Assembly: GCF_001941975.2 (NCBI RefSeq)
Contig: NZ_CP146991.1
Span: forward strand, 4,337,001-4,401,000
From: Sporomusa sphaeroides DSM 2875
GTDB lineage: Bacteria; Bacillota; Negativicutes; Sporomusales; Sporomusaceae
Length of the DNA stretch: 64,000 bases
Reading direction: 5' to 3'
Positions within the stretch are counted from its first letter, which is position 1; every line of letters starts with the position of its first letter. The notes under the pieces are model-generated. The model worked only from the letters and a program-made list of their open reading frames with translations, was not told the origin of the DNA and did no database searches. Shown piece after piece: positions 35,076 to 43,034 of the stretch. Made by a program: the position numbers and the translations under genes.

Positions 35076-35336
35076 TTGCCATCAAAATACCTGCCCGAAT
35101 TCCGGGAAATCGGACGCAAAATTGCCTATTACCGTACGCTAAGAGGGCTTTCGCAGGAAGCTCTGGCCGACAAAGTTGACATCAGCACCAGCTATCTGAG
35201 CAAAATAGAGGCCCCCAATTCGACGATGACTTTTTCGCTGGAGGTACTGTTCCAGATTGCCGAAGCACTTAATATCAGCATCGGCGTGTTCTTTCGTCCT
35301 ATTGACCTGCAAAATACTGATAATAAAATTGAGTAA
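35076..35336 (+). CDS. XRE-family helix-turn-helix regulator
   Basis: 86 residues, essentially one HTH_3 domain: IGRKIAYYRTLRGLSQEALA, then DISTSYLSKIEAPNSTMT and VLFQIAEALNISIGVFF. GGAGGTGG at 35062-35069 supports the TTG start at 35076. It is the only plus-strand native gene in the central cassette and lies head-to-tail with a terminator shared with the recombinase block. It may repress the recombinase or replication genes; the hybrid IS110 promoter would then change that control. Confidence 0.88.
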   Translation: MPSKYLPEFREIGRKIAYYRTLRGLSQEALADKVDISTSYLSKIEAPNSTMTFSLEVLFQIAEALNISIGVFFRPIDLQNTDNKIE

Positions 35337-35373
35337 AAAACGCGGTTACCGGTCTGGTAAACGCGTTTTTTTC
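35335..35373. terminator. Bidirectional terminator
   Basis: AAAAAACGCGGTTACC pairs with GGTAAACGCGTTTTTTT around a short loop. It separates the XRE gene from the convergent recombinase operon. Confidence 0.9.
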
Positions 35374-35378
35374 ATGCT

Positions 35379-35585
35379 TCAATCGTCCTCTAGATACTCA
35401 GTAATCAGTACATCCAGGGCTTGCTGGCAGTAGGGAAGAACAGCACGGGAAAGGCCCTCAGCTAATTCCTGGCTGTGCAAAGCGGCTTGGAGTTTTTGTT
35501 CTGTGGGTTCAATCCCCTGCAGCCTCAAGGCTTCTAGCACATCGTCCCGTCCTAGTTTAATAACCAGGATGATCTGCTTGTCCAT
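35379..35585 (-). CDS. Small hypothetical protein downstream of recombinases
   Basis: 68 residues, acidic, helical, no recognised family (DKQIILVIKLGRDDVLEALR). The ATG at 35585 directly follows the stop of the 116-residue gene, with GGGGAGGTGAG before it, so the two are coupled. It is last in the recombinase operon, where staphylococcal cassettes also carry short conserved genes of unknown role. Confidence 0.7.
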   Translation of the reverse strand: MDKQIILVIKLGRDDVLEALRLQGIEPTEQKLQAALHSQELAEGLSRAVLPYCQQALDVLITEYLEDD

Positions 35586-35936
35586 CTAGCTCACCTCCCC
35601 CGTTAGCTGCCACCCAGTAAGCGGCAGAAGCGCTATGGGAAAAATGACAACCACTCCGAAATCATTTCCCAGCAAAATAAGCGCACTCACAAATGAAGTC
35701 TGGTCAGCCGCCAGGACTTCCACATATTCGGGCAGGGTCGTTCGAATGGGTTCAGGTAGGTTTCTAACCTCTTCCTCTGTTTCCAGCACCAGCACGTAGC
35801 CGCCATAGCCGCTGTCCATATCCCGGTCCTCGCCATAGTCCCTGTCCAAAATAGTTACGGCTTCTTTTACAGCGGCAACCACTTCCTGTGGCAGGTTCAA
35901 GTCTTCGCATTCTCTGACATGCGTAATTGTAAGCAT
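35586..35936 (-). CDS. Hypothetical protein in recombinase operon
   Basis: 116 residues. Acidic, with a hydrophobic C-terminal third (ALILLGNDFGVVVIFPIALL) that is buried-strand-like rather than a membrane anchor. GDRD-rich centre (DRDYGEDRDMDSGYGGYVL). The ATG lies 25 bases after the 555-residue recombinase stop. I do not recognise the family. Confidence 0.7.
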   Translation of the reverse strand: MLTITHVRECEDLNLPQEVVAAVKEAVTILDRDYGEDRDMDSGYGGYVLVLETEEEVRNLPEPIRTTLPEYVEVLAADQTSFVSALILLGNDFGVVVIFPIALLPLTGWQLTGEVS

Positions 35937-35961
35937 TCGTTACACCTTCCTATTAACAAAA

Positions 35962-37629
35962 TCAAATCGCTATCCTCCATTTGGGACCTCTCTTTCTATT
36001 TGCCCCAAAATGTAACAAAGACCCATTAGCCTTTGCGTTGGCTAATGGGTCTTTTCCTGCCTCTGAATCGGGGTCAAAGTGTAAAACAATCTGGTCAATG
36101 GTTTTGTCCGCATGAATGGTAATTTCCCTGATGACCAGGTGAAGGAGCGTCTTTTTCTGCTCTGGCGACGCGGCCTGCAGCACCCGGTTGAATTGCTCCA
36201 GAAACTGCCTGACCGTCGCTACCGTTACTTCCTGGCCCGTATCCTCCTCCATTTCACTGTCAATCTCTGCTCTGCGGGTGCACAGGTTTCTGGCTTCCGC
36301 CGCCAGCGTGTCCAGACGAATGGCTAGTGCCTCCCGGTCTAATCCTTCCATCTCGTACACTTCCAGGATGCGGCGCTTTTTCGTTTCAATTTGCGCCAGG
36401 TTTTCCTCAATGGCGGCCCGTTCCCCCAGTAATGCGTCGCCGCTGCCCCGCCGCTTTTGGTTCACCGCCTTTACAATGGCGGTCAGCAGTTTTGGCTGGT
36501 GCAAGACTAACGGGATACGCTCCAGAACATAGGCTTCGGCATAGTCGGCCCGTACCGAGTTGGCATGACAGACGGTACTGCCCTTGCCCTTGAACTGACC
36601 GCAAGAATAATAACGCAGTGCTACTTTACTGCCATCCTTTAAGCGGTAATGGGAACGGCTGATGACCATCGGCGTACCGCATTCAGGACAGCGAATCAGA
36701 CCTGTCAGAAGATTTTCACTATCATGCACACGGGGCGACGCCTTGGAGCGCTTGGCAAACATCTCTTGCACCTGCTCCCACTGTTCACGGCTGATAATGG
36801 CTTCATGCCTGCCTTCTGTTAGAATAGGCTTATCATTTTTACCGCGCCGCCGGGTTTCGCTCCAGCCCTCGTAGCGGTTATAGCGGACCGTACCCGCATA
36901 AATTGGATTTTTCAGGATTTCCCTCACGGAATCGGGAGCAAAGAAATTACCTTTCTTAGTCTTCGCGCCCTCCCGGTTGAGTTGCGTGGCAATGGCCCGG
37001 AACCCCTTACCCGCAGCGTACAGGTCAAAAATCTTTTTGATAATGACTGCCTCCTCCGGCACAACGACCAGGCGGGTTTTCCGTTTCTTGCCTGTGCCGC
37101 CAGAGTCCTCCACGCTGCAATAACCCAAACAGGCCCCGCCGTTGCGAAACCCCATCCGCGCACGCTGCTTCATGCCGAGCTTCACATTATCAACAATGGT
37201 ATTGCGCTCGAATTCACCGACCGCCCCCATCATATGCAAGGAGAACCGTCCCATCGGCGTAGCCGTATCGAAGTTCTCAGAGCAGGAACGAAAGGAGACC
37301 TTATGCTTGTCCAGATGAGAAACAATTTTCATTAAGTCATACATTTTTCTGGACATGCGATTAAACTTCCAAACCATGACCTCATCAAACCGGCCCAGCT
37401 CGGCATCCCGCAGCAGCTTCTGCAGTTTGGCCCGTTTGGTCATTTCCTTGCCGCTAACCCCTGGATCGACATACTCCGCCACGATTTCCTTATTGTTACT
37501 CTTGCAATGTTGCCGCAGGATGTCTAGTTGGGCTTCGATGGAGTAGCCATGCTCGGCCTGTTCCTCGGTCGACACCCGGACGTAGAGGGCAACCCTGCTT
37601 GCCTTTTCCAGTTTCTCTGCTGCTTGCAT
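35962..37629 (-). CDS. Large serine recombinase (CcrB-like position)
   Basis: 555 residues. The resolvase domain opens with VALYVRVSTEEQAEHG (nucleophile Ser20), followed by the recombinase domain, a zinc ribbon (IRCPECGTPM, later YYSCGQF and VCHANS) and a coiled-coil region. This is the architecture of phage integrases and of SCC Ccr proteins. AAGGAGG is placed 8 bases before ATG 37629. It is the second of two tandem recombinase genes, and with its partner is the likely engine for excision at the rlmH repeats. Confidence 0.93.
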   Translation of the reverse strand: MQAAEKLEKASRVALYVRVSTEEQAEHGYSIEAQLDILRQHCKSNNKEIVAEYVDPGVSGKEMTKRAKLQKLLRDAELGRFDEVMVWKFNRMSRKMYDLMKIVSHLDKHKVSFRSCSENFDTATPMGRFSLHMMGAVGEFERNTIVDNVKLGMKQRARMGFRNGGACLGYCSVEDSGGTGKKRKTRLVVVPEEAVIIKKIFDLYAAGKGFRAIATQLNREGAKTKKGNFFAPDSVREILKNPIYAGTVRYNRYEGWSETRRRGKNDKPILTEGRHEAIISREQWEQVQEMFAKRSKASPRVHDSENLLTGLIRCPECGTPMVISRSHYRLKDGSKVALRYYSCGQFKGKGSTVCHANSVRADYAEAYVLERIPLVLHQPKLLTAIVKAVNQKRRGSGDALLGERAAIEENLAQIETKKRRILEVYEMEGLDREALAIRLDTLAAEARNLCTRRAEIDSEMEEDTGQEVTVATVRQFLEQFNRVLQAASPEQKKTLLHLVIREITIHADKTIDQIVLHFDPDSEAGKDPLANAKANGSLLHFGANRKRGPKWRIAI

Positions 37630-37666
37630 CGCAGAGCACCTCCTTAGTTAAACTTATTGCATTTTT

Positions 37667-37696
37667 GAGGGCAGAATAGCCGCCCTCCATGCCCTC
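37667..37696. repeat. Element inverted repeat between recombinase genes
   Basis: GAGGGC and GCCCTC flank a short spacer containing GCCGCCCTCCAT, a variant of the cassette repeat, in the 77-base gap between the recombinase genes, just ahead of the second one. Confidence 0.6.
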
Positions 37697-37706
37697 ATTG
37701 CAGAAA

Positions 37707-39233
37707 CTAGATAGCTACACGCAGCGGCAGTCCTTCGCCTTGCTCGGTAGCGAGAGTGGACGGCAGTTGCAAATCAATACCCACTACCTGCCGCTCTTCG
37801 TTGACATAAATTTTATGAGCAAGCTGCCGTATGAGTTTGCTCCTCTGTTCGGGCTTCGCTTGCGAAAGCACCTGCTGAAAAACGCAAAAGGCCGCCCGTA
37901 TGTCCGCTTCAGACCAGCAGTCAGGTTGCTCTGCCATTGACACGCTTTCCACTAAAACCGCTTGCCAGCTTTTCCTTTCCGCCGCAAGTTCCCCCATAGC
38001 AGTCAGGAAGGCTGGCTTGTCCAAAAATCCTTCCTCATAACGGCGCAATAGTTCCTTAGACTGCCTGCCAAGCTCAGTAAGCTTCCGCTCTGCCTGCTCG
38101 CGCTGCTCAATTTGCGGCAGAACAGCCTGTTCGTACTGTTGACGGAGGACCTCGGTCACGCGGCGCAGCCAAAAGGGGCTGGTGAGAAATTCCTGCAGCC
38201 AGGTCAGCACTTTGGCATCAGCCTCGACGGCGCGAACGCTATTAGGCTTACAAACCGTACTGCCTTTGTTGAGATAGGCTCCGCAGGCGTAATAATGATT
38301 GATGCGATAGCTGCCATCCTTGCGCTTGCTTTTGGTATGGGACGGCAACATGCCGCTGCCGCAGGCGGGACATTTGAGCAAGCCCGACAATAGGTATTCA
38401 TGGTCTATTACTTTCTGAACAGGTTTAGTCTGTTCGCAAAGCCTCAACTGAACAGCTTCCCACAGTTCCTTGCTGACAATCGGCTCATGCAGGCCGTCGT
38501 AATATACCTCGCCAAAGCGCGTTTTACCGACGTAGGCCGCATTTGTCAGGATTCCTTTAACCGTATTGAGGGTAAATGCCTTGCCCGTCTTGCCTGTCTT
38601 GTTTTCCCCGTTTAAACGGTTGACGATGGCCTTATATCCCAGTCCTGCCGCATACAGGGTAAATATCTCCATGACCGTTTCGGCCTCTTCCGCTATGATT
38701 TCCAGCTTACCGCCGCCGCGCAAGTCTTCCTCATCAGCCACCATGCGGTAGCCCAGCATCATGCCGCCGCCCCACCGTCCCGACTTGGCCCGTCTTTCCA
38801 TGCCGATGAGGGAGGCTTCCATCCAGGCCTCCCGCTGCATCTGGGCAACGGCTCCCAACATCGTAAGAGCAAAGTTGCCCCCAGGCGTCGACATGTCAAA
38901 CGCTTCATTTAGACTGCGGACAGCAACGCCCAAACCTTGCAGTTCCGAGAAAACTTCCAATAGGTAATCAAGCTTGCGACTGAGGCGGCTAATGGTCCAG
39001 ACCAGCACCGCCCCGAAACAGCCGCGCCGGGCATCCCGCAGGAGGGCATTCAGGCCTTCACGGTCCCCCCGAACGCCCGAAATGCCTTCATCTCTATAGA
39101 TGTCATATACAAGCTTGTTCCGCAGCTTGACCTCGGCTCGCAGCGCCGCCTCCTGTGCTTCCAGGCTGAAACCGTCCACCTGCTCTTCGCGGCTGACTCT
39201 TACATAGAGAGCAACCTGTTGTTCCTTATACAT
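37707..39233 (-). CDS. Large serine recombinase (CcrA-like position)
   Basis: 508 residues. The catalytic domain starts QVALYVRVSREEQVDGFSLE (Ser14), with the recombinase domain (GLGYKAIVNRLNGE), a zinc ribbon (LLKCPACGSGM, YYACGAY, VCKPNSV) and a coiled coil. It differs clearly from the 555-residue partner. Paired, dissimilar large serine recombinases are the hallmark of ccrAB in SCC. It is preceded by a 61-residue gene 14 bases upstream. Confidence 0.93.
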   Translation of the reverse strand: MYKEQQVALYVRVSREEQVDGFSLEAQEAALRAEVKLRNKLVYDIYRDEGISGVRGDREGLNALLRDARRGCFGAVLVWTISRLSRKLDYLLEVFSELQGLGVAVRSLNEAFDMSTPGGNFALTMLGAVAQMQREAWMEASLIGMERRAKSGRWGGGMMLGYRMVADEEDLRGGGKLEIIAEEAETVMEIFTLYAAGLGYKAIVNRLNGENKTGKTGKAFTLNTVKGILTNAAYVGKTRFGEVYYDGLHEPIVSKELWEAVQLRLCEQTKPVQKVIDHEYLLSGLLKCPACGSGMLPSHTKSKRKDGSYRINHYYACGAYLNKGSTVCKPNSVRAVEADAKVLTWLQEFLTSPFWLRRVTEVLRQQYEQAVLPQIEQREQAERKLTELGRQSKELLRRYEEGFLDKPAFLTAMGELAAERKSWQAVLVESVSMAEQPDCWSEADIRAAFCVFQQVLSQAKPEQRSKLIRQLAHKIYVNEERQVVGIDLQLPSTLATEQGEGLPLRVAI

Positions 39234-39247
39234 ACCATAGCCCCTTT

Positions 39248-39430
39248 CTAGGCGGCGTTTTCAGCCGGTGCGGAGTTAACCGCACGGCTGTTTGCCTGCT
39301 TAGTTTTCTGCCCGTCTGCCTTTGCCGCCGCATCACTCGGGGGATTGATTTTCAGATAATCAACTATCATTTCGGCCACCAGATTGGCTACCATTTCATA
39401 TTGATACGCTACACTTTCCGATACCTCCAT
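39248..39430 (-). CDS. Small protein ahead of recombinases
   Basis: 60 residues: a helical N-terminus (SESVAYQYEMVANLVAEMIV) and a disordered Ala/Lys/Asn-rich tail. GGAGG on the coding strand lies 8 bases before ATG 39430. The gene is 14 bases before the first recombinase gene and probably shares its transcript; a recombination directionality factor is possible by position and size, but there is no homology to support it. Confidence 0.6.
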   Translation of the reverse strand: MEVSESVAYQYEMVANLVAEMIVDYLKINPPSDAAAKADGQKTKQANSRAVNSAPAENAA

Positions 39431-39485
39431 TGCCAAGTTCCTCCTTCTATTGAAACCTTTCCGTTAAGGAAAGGAATGAAAACGC

Positions 39486-39548
39486 TTAGTTTTTATTACG
39501 GTCTAGAATGACTTTTAAGATAATCACGACAATTTCCAACCAAGGCAT
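39486..39548 (-). CDS. 20-residue hydrophobic peptide overlapping radC stop
   Basis: The reading frame is M-P-W-L-E-I-V-V-I-I-L-K-V-I-L-D then R-N-K-N-stop. Its ATG overlaps the radC stop (TGATG), and AGGGGC in the radC tail is a weak ribosome site. The hydrophobic core with a charged tail resembles small type I toxin-like peptides. It may be chance. Confidence 0.35.
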   Translation of the reverse strand: MPWLEIVVIILKVILDRNKN

Positions 39549-40162
39549 CAGCCGATCAGCCCCTTTTCCTTGAAGCTGACGTAACGCCCTTGTCCGACTA
39601 TGAGATGGTCAACCACCTGCACATCCAAAATTTTTCCCGCCTCTACCAGCTTTCGGGTTAATGCAATGTCTTCGGGACTGGGACTCGGGTCACCGCTGGG
39701 ATGGTTATGAATGAGAATAACGGTCGCCGCCAGGAGACGCACGGCCCGGCCAAACACCATGCGAGGGTCGACCAGCGCCGCGCTTATTGTCCCTTGCGAT
39801 ACGGTTTCTTCGGCTAAAATGCCGTTTTTGGTGTTGAGATAGAGCACGCGAAACTGTTCGACAGGCAGGTGCTGCATATCCACTACCCGTTCAAATACGT
39901 CCTGCGGCGCACGGATGACGGGCGGCAGTTTGGCGTTCACACGGTAAATGCGCTTAGCCAGCTCACACAGATACTGAAGCTGCCTGGCCTTAACGGGACC
40001 AATGCCTCTGATGCGCTCTAATTCCTGGGGATAGCTCCGCAAAAGCGCCTGCTGGACGCTGCCATACTCGGTCAGCAGTTCCCGCACTGCAGGCTTAGGC
40101 AGAACAACTTCTAAAAGCTCCTCGTCGGCCACGTTAGAAAGGCTGGTAAAAGGTAGGGTCAT
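39548..40162 (-). CDS. radC: RadC-like JAB-domain protein
   Basis: 204 residues. A helix-hairpin-helix region (RIRGIGPVKARQLQYL) precedes the MPN/JAMM domain with HNHPSGDPSPSPED, whose HxH and Asp are the metal ligands. RadC-type proteins are common on plasmids and islands; a DNA repair role was claimed but is not proven. GGAGC lies 8 bases before ATG 40162. The start overlaps the end of the upstream 143-residue gene, so they form an operon. Confidence 0.88.
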   Translation of the reverse strand: MTLPFTSLSNVADEELLEVVLPKPAVRELLTEYGSVQQALLRSYPQELERIRGIGPVKARQLQYLCELAKRIYRVNAKLPPVIRAPQDVFERVVDMQHLPVEQFRVLYLNTKNGILAEETVSQGTISAALVDPRMVFGRAVRLLAATVILIHNHPSGDPSPSPEDIALTRKLVEAGKILDVQVVDHLIVGQGRYVSFKEKGLIG

Positions 40163-40565
40163 CTTCACCGCTCCTTTCTGTCGCTACTGCTTCCGCTGCC
40201 AAACGCAGGCAAAGACTTTCATTGGTCAAATGAGCTGCTACATAGAGTTGGTCCATATAGCCGCTTGCTGTAAGGAAATAACACACATAATAGCTATCGC
40301 CTTTTAGATGCAGACAATGAATCCAATCCGGTTGCATCGCCGCTACTGATACTGTTCGGTCAAGAGCGGTCAGGTCTTTGTCCTTCGCTTCCAGTATTCC
40401 GAACACGCCATAGGCTTCCAGGCTAAAGGCGTCCAAATCACCGTCCGGCTCTACCGCCGCCTGCAAACGTTTCAGCTTCCAGGCAAGGTGACGGGCCAGC
40501 AGCGGACAAATCCAGCCCGTTTGCAAAAGGCTTTGTAAGTCTGTCATGGTTTTCAGGATGTACAT
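40134..40565 (-). CDS. Hypothetical protein, paralogue of next gene
   Basis: 143 residues (MYILKTMTDLQSLL start). It shares layout and segments with the protein at 40623-41054: the ILKTM/IIKTM start, DLDAFSLEAYGVFGILEA versus DLEDFNLEMHGVFGVVET, and YYVCYFL versus YYVIYFM. No known family is recalled. GGGGTG precedes ATG 40565. The 3' end overlaps radC. Confidence 0.72.
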   Translation of the reverse strand: MYILKTMTDLQSLLQTGWICPLLARHLAWKLKRLQAAVEPDGDLDAFSLEAYGVFGILEAKDKDLTALDRTVSVAAMQPDWIHCLHLKGDSYYVCYFLTASGYMDQLYVAAHLTNESLCLRLAAEAVATERSGEDDPTFYQPF

Positions 40566-40622
40566 GGTCTCACACCCCTTACAACAACTTGCCAAAACCT
40601 GCTTCTTTTCAAGACTGCTACC

Positions 40623-41054
40623 TTAAAACGGATGAACAGCATCGGCAGTCTCCTCCTCCCCGCTCTCCGGTTCGATGGACTGCTCCGCCAACCACAGGCG
40701 AAGGTTTTCAGGCATGTTAGGTTCGGGAACATAGATTTGATCGACCATATCATTGTCAGGCATAAAATAAATTACATAGTACACCTCGCCTGCCAGTTCC
40801 AGGCGGCTCACCCATTCGGGCATGAGCAGCGCGAAAGAGGGCGGCAAGCCGATGGCGCTCAGGTCCTGGTCGGTTGTTTCCACTACCCCGAATACACCGT
40901 GCATTTCCAGATTGAAGTCTTCCAGGTCCAGTTCGGGAGCCAGTTCCTCGTGCAAGCGGTGCATTTTCCGGGCAAATTGCTCGGCCAGTGCCTGCGTGAT
41001 ACTGCCAGCGAGTTTCAGCCGCCTGATGTTGGCCATGGTTTTAATGATGTGCAT
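40623..41054 (-). CDS. Hypothetical protein, paralogue of previous gene
   Basis: 143 residues (MHIIKTMANIRRLKL start), arising by tandem duplication with the neighbour downstream. It ends in an acidic tail (EPESGEEETADAVHPF). AGGAGG lies just before ATG 41054; the longer open frame to 41162 has no such site. The pair is part of the radC operon of the cassette. Confidence 0.74.
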   Translation of the reverse strand: MHIIKTMANIRRLKLAGSITQALAEQFARKMHRLHEELAPELDLEDFNLEMHGVFGVVETTDQDLSAIGLPPSFALLMPEWVSRLELAGEVYYVIYFMPDNDMVDQIYVPEPNMPENLRLWLAEQSIEPESGEEETADAVHPF

Positions 41055-41142
41055 TATGTCATTCCTCCTGTTTTGAAGGCTGATAGGCAAGAAGCCTGTC
41101 AGCCAATATTTCAGGAAAATAATATATATTTGTAAGCTCCCT

Positions 41143-42210
41143 TTATTCCCAATCGTCAGCATCTGCCATTCTCATGCTGGCTTGCTCTTCCTTGCTATAG
41201 AGGAAATAAAAGTCTTCCTTGTCGACAAGATCATCCGCTTCTGCCTGGCGCAGCCATTCCTCGGCTTCTTCAGCATAAACGCTCAACTCGATACCGCGCC
41301 GTTTGTAGGGAATCGCCCATGTTTTAGGTAATGCCTCAACTAATGTATAATACAAAATTCCTCCGTCAATATATCCTTGAATGAATTTTCTAAGGAGTTC
41401 TTCCTCAATATTAGCTTCAGAATAAGCACTAATGGAACATATCCAGTTTTCAATGCAACTTACTAATTCGTCGTCGCTGTAGCAGTTGTCGTTCATTTCA
41501 ATAGTCTGTACCATAAACTCTTCAACCTTATGAGTTTCTTTATTGAAAAAACGATGCACAAAGCCCGGTAGTAAGGCATAGAAGTCTATTGAGCAAACAT
41601 CCTCATACCAATCTATATCCACTGCCGTATTGTCCAACTGGAATCCAGCCTCATAAGCATACTCATTCACCATTAGCCAAAAAGCATCGACCAGTACGCA
41701 AGTTTCACGATTAGAAATAAAGAAACTACTTCCGTATTCATCTAAATCTTCATACGAATAACTCAGGCAATGATATCCGTCCATTTTCCAGTAAAGCTGT
41801 ATACTTACACCGCTATCAACAATAGCGGTAGGTTTAAGCGGTAACGACACCGCTACCTTAAGCACATCTTGCCTGGCCGCTGCCGTATCCTTTCCAGCTA
41901 CATCCCGATATTTGATACCGGCACTCAGGTATAAAATATTGCTTGAATCAATCATAGCCAACCTGCAATTTTCAAAAGGATTGTGATAATTCATCTTACG
42001 ACCATTACCTATATAATTTACGATATTCTTTCCATGTAAATAGTTTTCTTGGGCTAAGGCTTCCACAAACTCTGGGAAATTACGGTAACCTTTCTCGTCA
42101 CCCAAAGTTTTATCAGCATCAACTATTTTATAATAACGATCATCAACCTTTTGATACAAGTTATTGAGAAATTCTAAGGTCATTTGCGTATTTGGCTTAT
42201 TGTTTGTCAT
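41143..42210 (-). CDS. Hypothetical protein
   Basis: 355 residues, acidic, no membrane segment or recognised domain. The N-terminus is FLNNLYQKVDDRYYKIVDAD and the C-terminus is very acidic (EEAEEWLRQAEADDLVDKED). AAGGGGA upstream supports ATG 42210. It lies between the paralogue pair and the probable ssDNA-binding protein and is probably co-transcribed. Confidence 0.7.
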   Translation of the reverse strand: MTNNKPNTQMTLEFLNNLYQKVDDRYYKIVDADKTLGDEKGYRNFPEFVEALAQENYLHGKNIVNYIGNGRKMNYHNPFENCRLAMIDSSNILYLSAGIKYRDVAGKDTAAARQDVLKVAVSLPLKPTAIVDSGVSIQLYWKMDGYHCLSYSYEDLDEYGSSFFISNRETCVLVDAFWLMVNEYAYEAGFQLDNTAVDIDWYEDVCSIDFYALLPGFVHRFFNKETHKVEEFMVQTIEMNDNCYSDDELVSCIENWICSISAYSEANIEEELLRKFIQGYIDGGILYYTLVEALPKTWAIPYKRRGIELSVYAEEAEEWLRQAEADDLVDKEDFYFLYSKEEQASMRMADADDWE

Positions 42211-42244
42211 GTTTCTATCCCCTTTTATATTATTTAATATGAAA

Positions 42245-42284
42245 GAGGGCAATCAGGGCGGCGGTATTCCGCCCTCATCGCCCT
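42245..42284. repeat. Element inverted repeat
   Basis: GAGGGCAATCAGGGCGGCGG and CCGCCCTCATCGCCCT pair around TATT, a complete two-armed copy of the cassette repeat, lying just upstream of the 355-residue gene start. Confidence 0.75.
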
Positions 42285-42299
42285 ATACGTAATCCTTGA

Positions 42300-42929
42300 T
42301 TAGCTTACTCTTTTAACCCGCTTCACTTCTTCCCAGACACTGCCCTGATCATCGACACGATGGTCAATCTGCACCCTGACCTGTATGCCCTGCAATTCGC
42401 GTAGATTGATACCTGCCTGGGGTTCGTGACCGAGAATGCCCTTGATAACCGGGTAGAATCTGCCTTTAGGGCTGAGGCTCATGCTGGCAATGAAGGGAAC
42501 GGTAACCATTCCGCCAGTAGTTTTAATTTCGAAAGGCAATGTTACCTTAACCCAATTCGAGCCATCCTTACCGCTCATTTTCTCGGCGGCGACGGTACCA
42601 ATCCGCGCCGGGTATTCTCCCTTACTCAGCCTGGCCTCCCGCTTAATGACCTTAAGTACCAGCAAGTCATCTTCCTCGGACTCCCAGTCGTCATCGCCAG
42701 TACCTGACTCGAACTCGTTGTCCGCTGCGTCAGGTGTATCCTCCGCTTCGAACTCATCCCCAAAGGTATCTGCATTATCGGTCTCGGCATTGTTGCCATA
42801 AGTATCCGCAGTCAAATCGAAGTCGGTTTTTTGCTCAAAAGCTTCCTCTTCTTCTCCCAGCATAGCCTGTAAGGCTTTGTTGCTTGCCAGGTTAGCAGAC
42901 AGGTTTTTGTTTTTCAGGTTTTTTAGCAT
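42300..42929 (-). CDS. Probable ssDNA-binding (OB-fold-like) protein
   Basis: 209 residues. An acidic, disordered N-terminus (residues 25-85, Asp/Glu-rich) is followed by about 120 residues with an OB-like pattern (GEYPARIGTVAAEK, WVKVTLPFEIK, VRVQIDHRVDD). Phage proteins of similar layout sit next to primase-helicases and bind single strands. It lies directly downstream of the Prim-Pol/helicase gene, which supports that reading. The family is not certain. Confidence 0.62.
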   Translation of the reverse strand: MLKNLKNKNLSANLASNKALQAMLGEEEEAFEQKTDFDLTADTYGNNAETDNADTFGDEFEAEDTPDAADNEFESGTGDDDWESEEDDLLVLKVIKREARLSKGEYPARIGTVAAEKMSGKDGSNWVKVTLPFEIKTTGGMVTVPFIASMSLSPKGRFYPVIKGILGHEPQAGINLRELQGIQVRVQIDHRVDDQGSVWEEVKRVKRVS

Positions 42930-43034
42930 GATGGTTTCCTCCCTGTATTGGTGTATAATGATGGTAGTAGTTTATATATGGCACCAGACGGCTGAGCTAA
43001 AGCCGCTGGTGCATTTTTTAGTCACTAAGAACCG

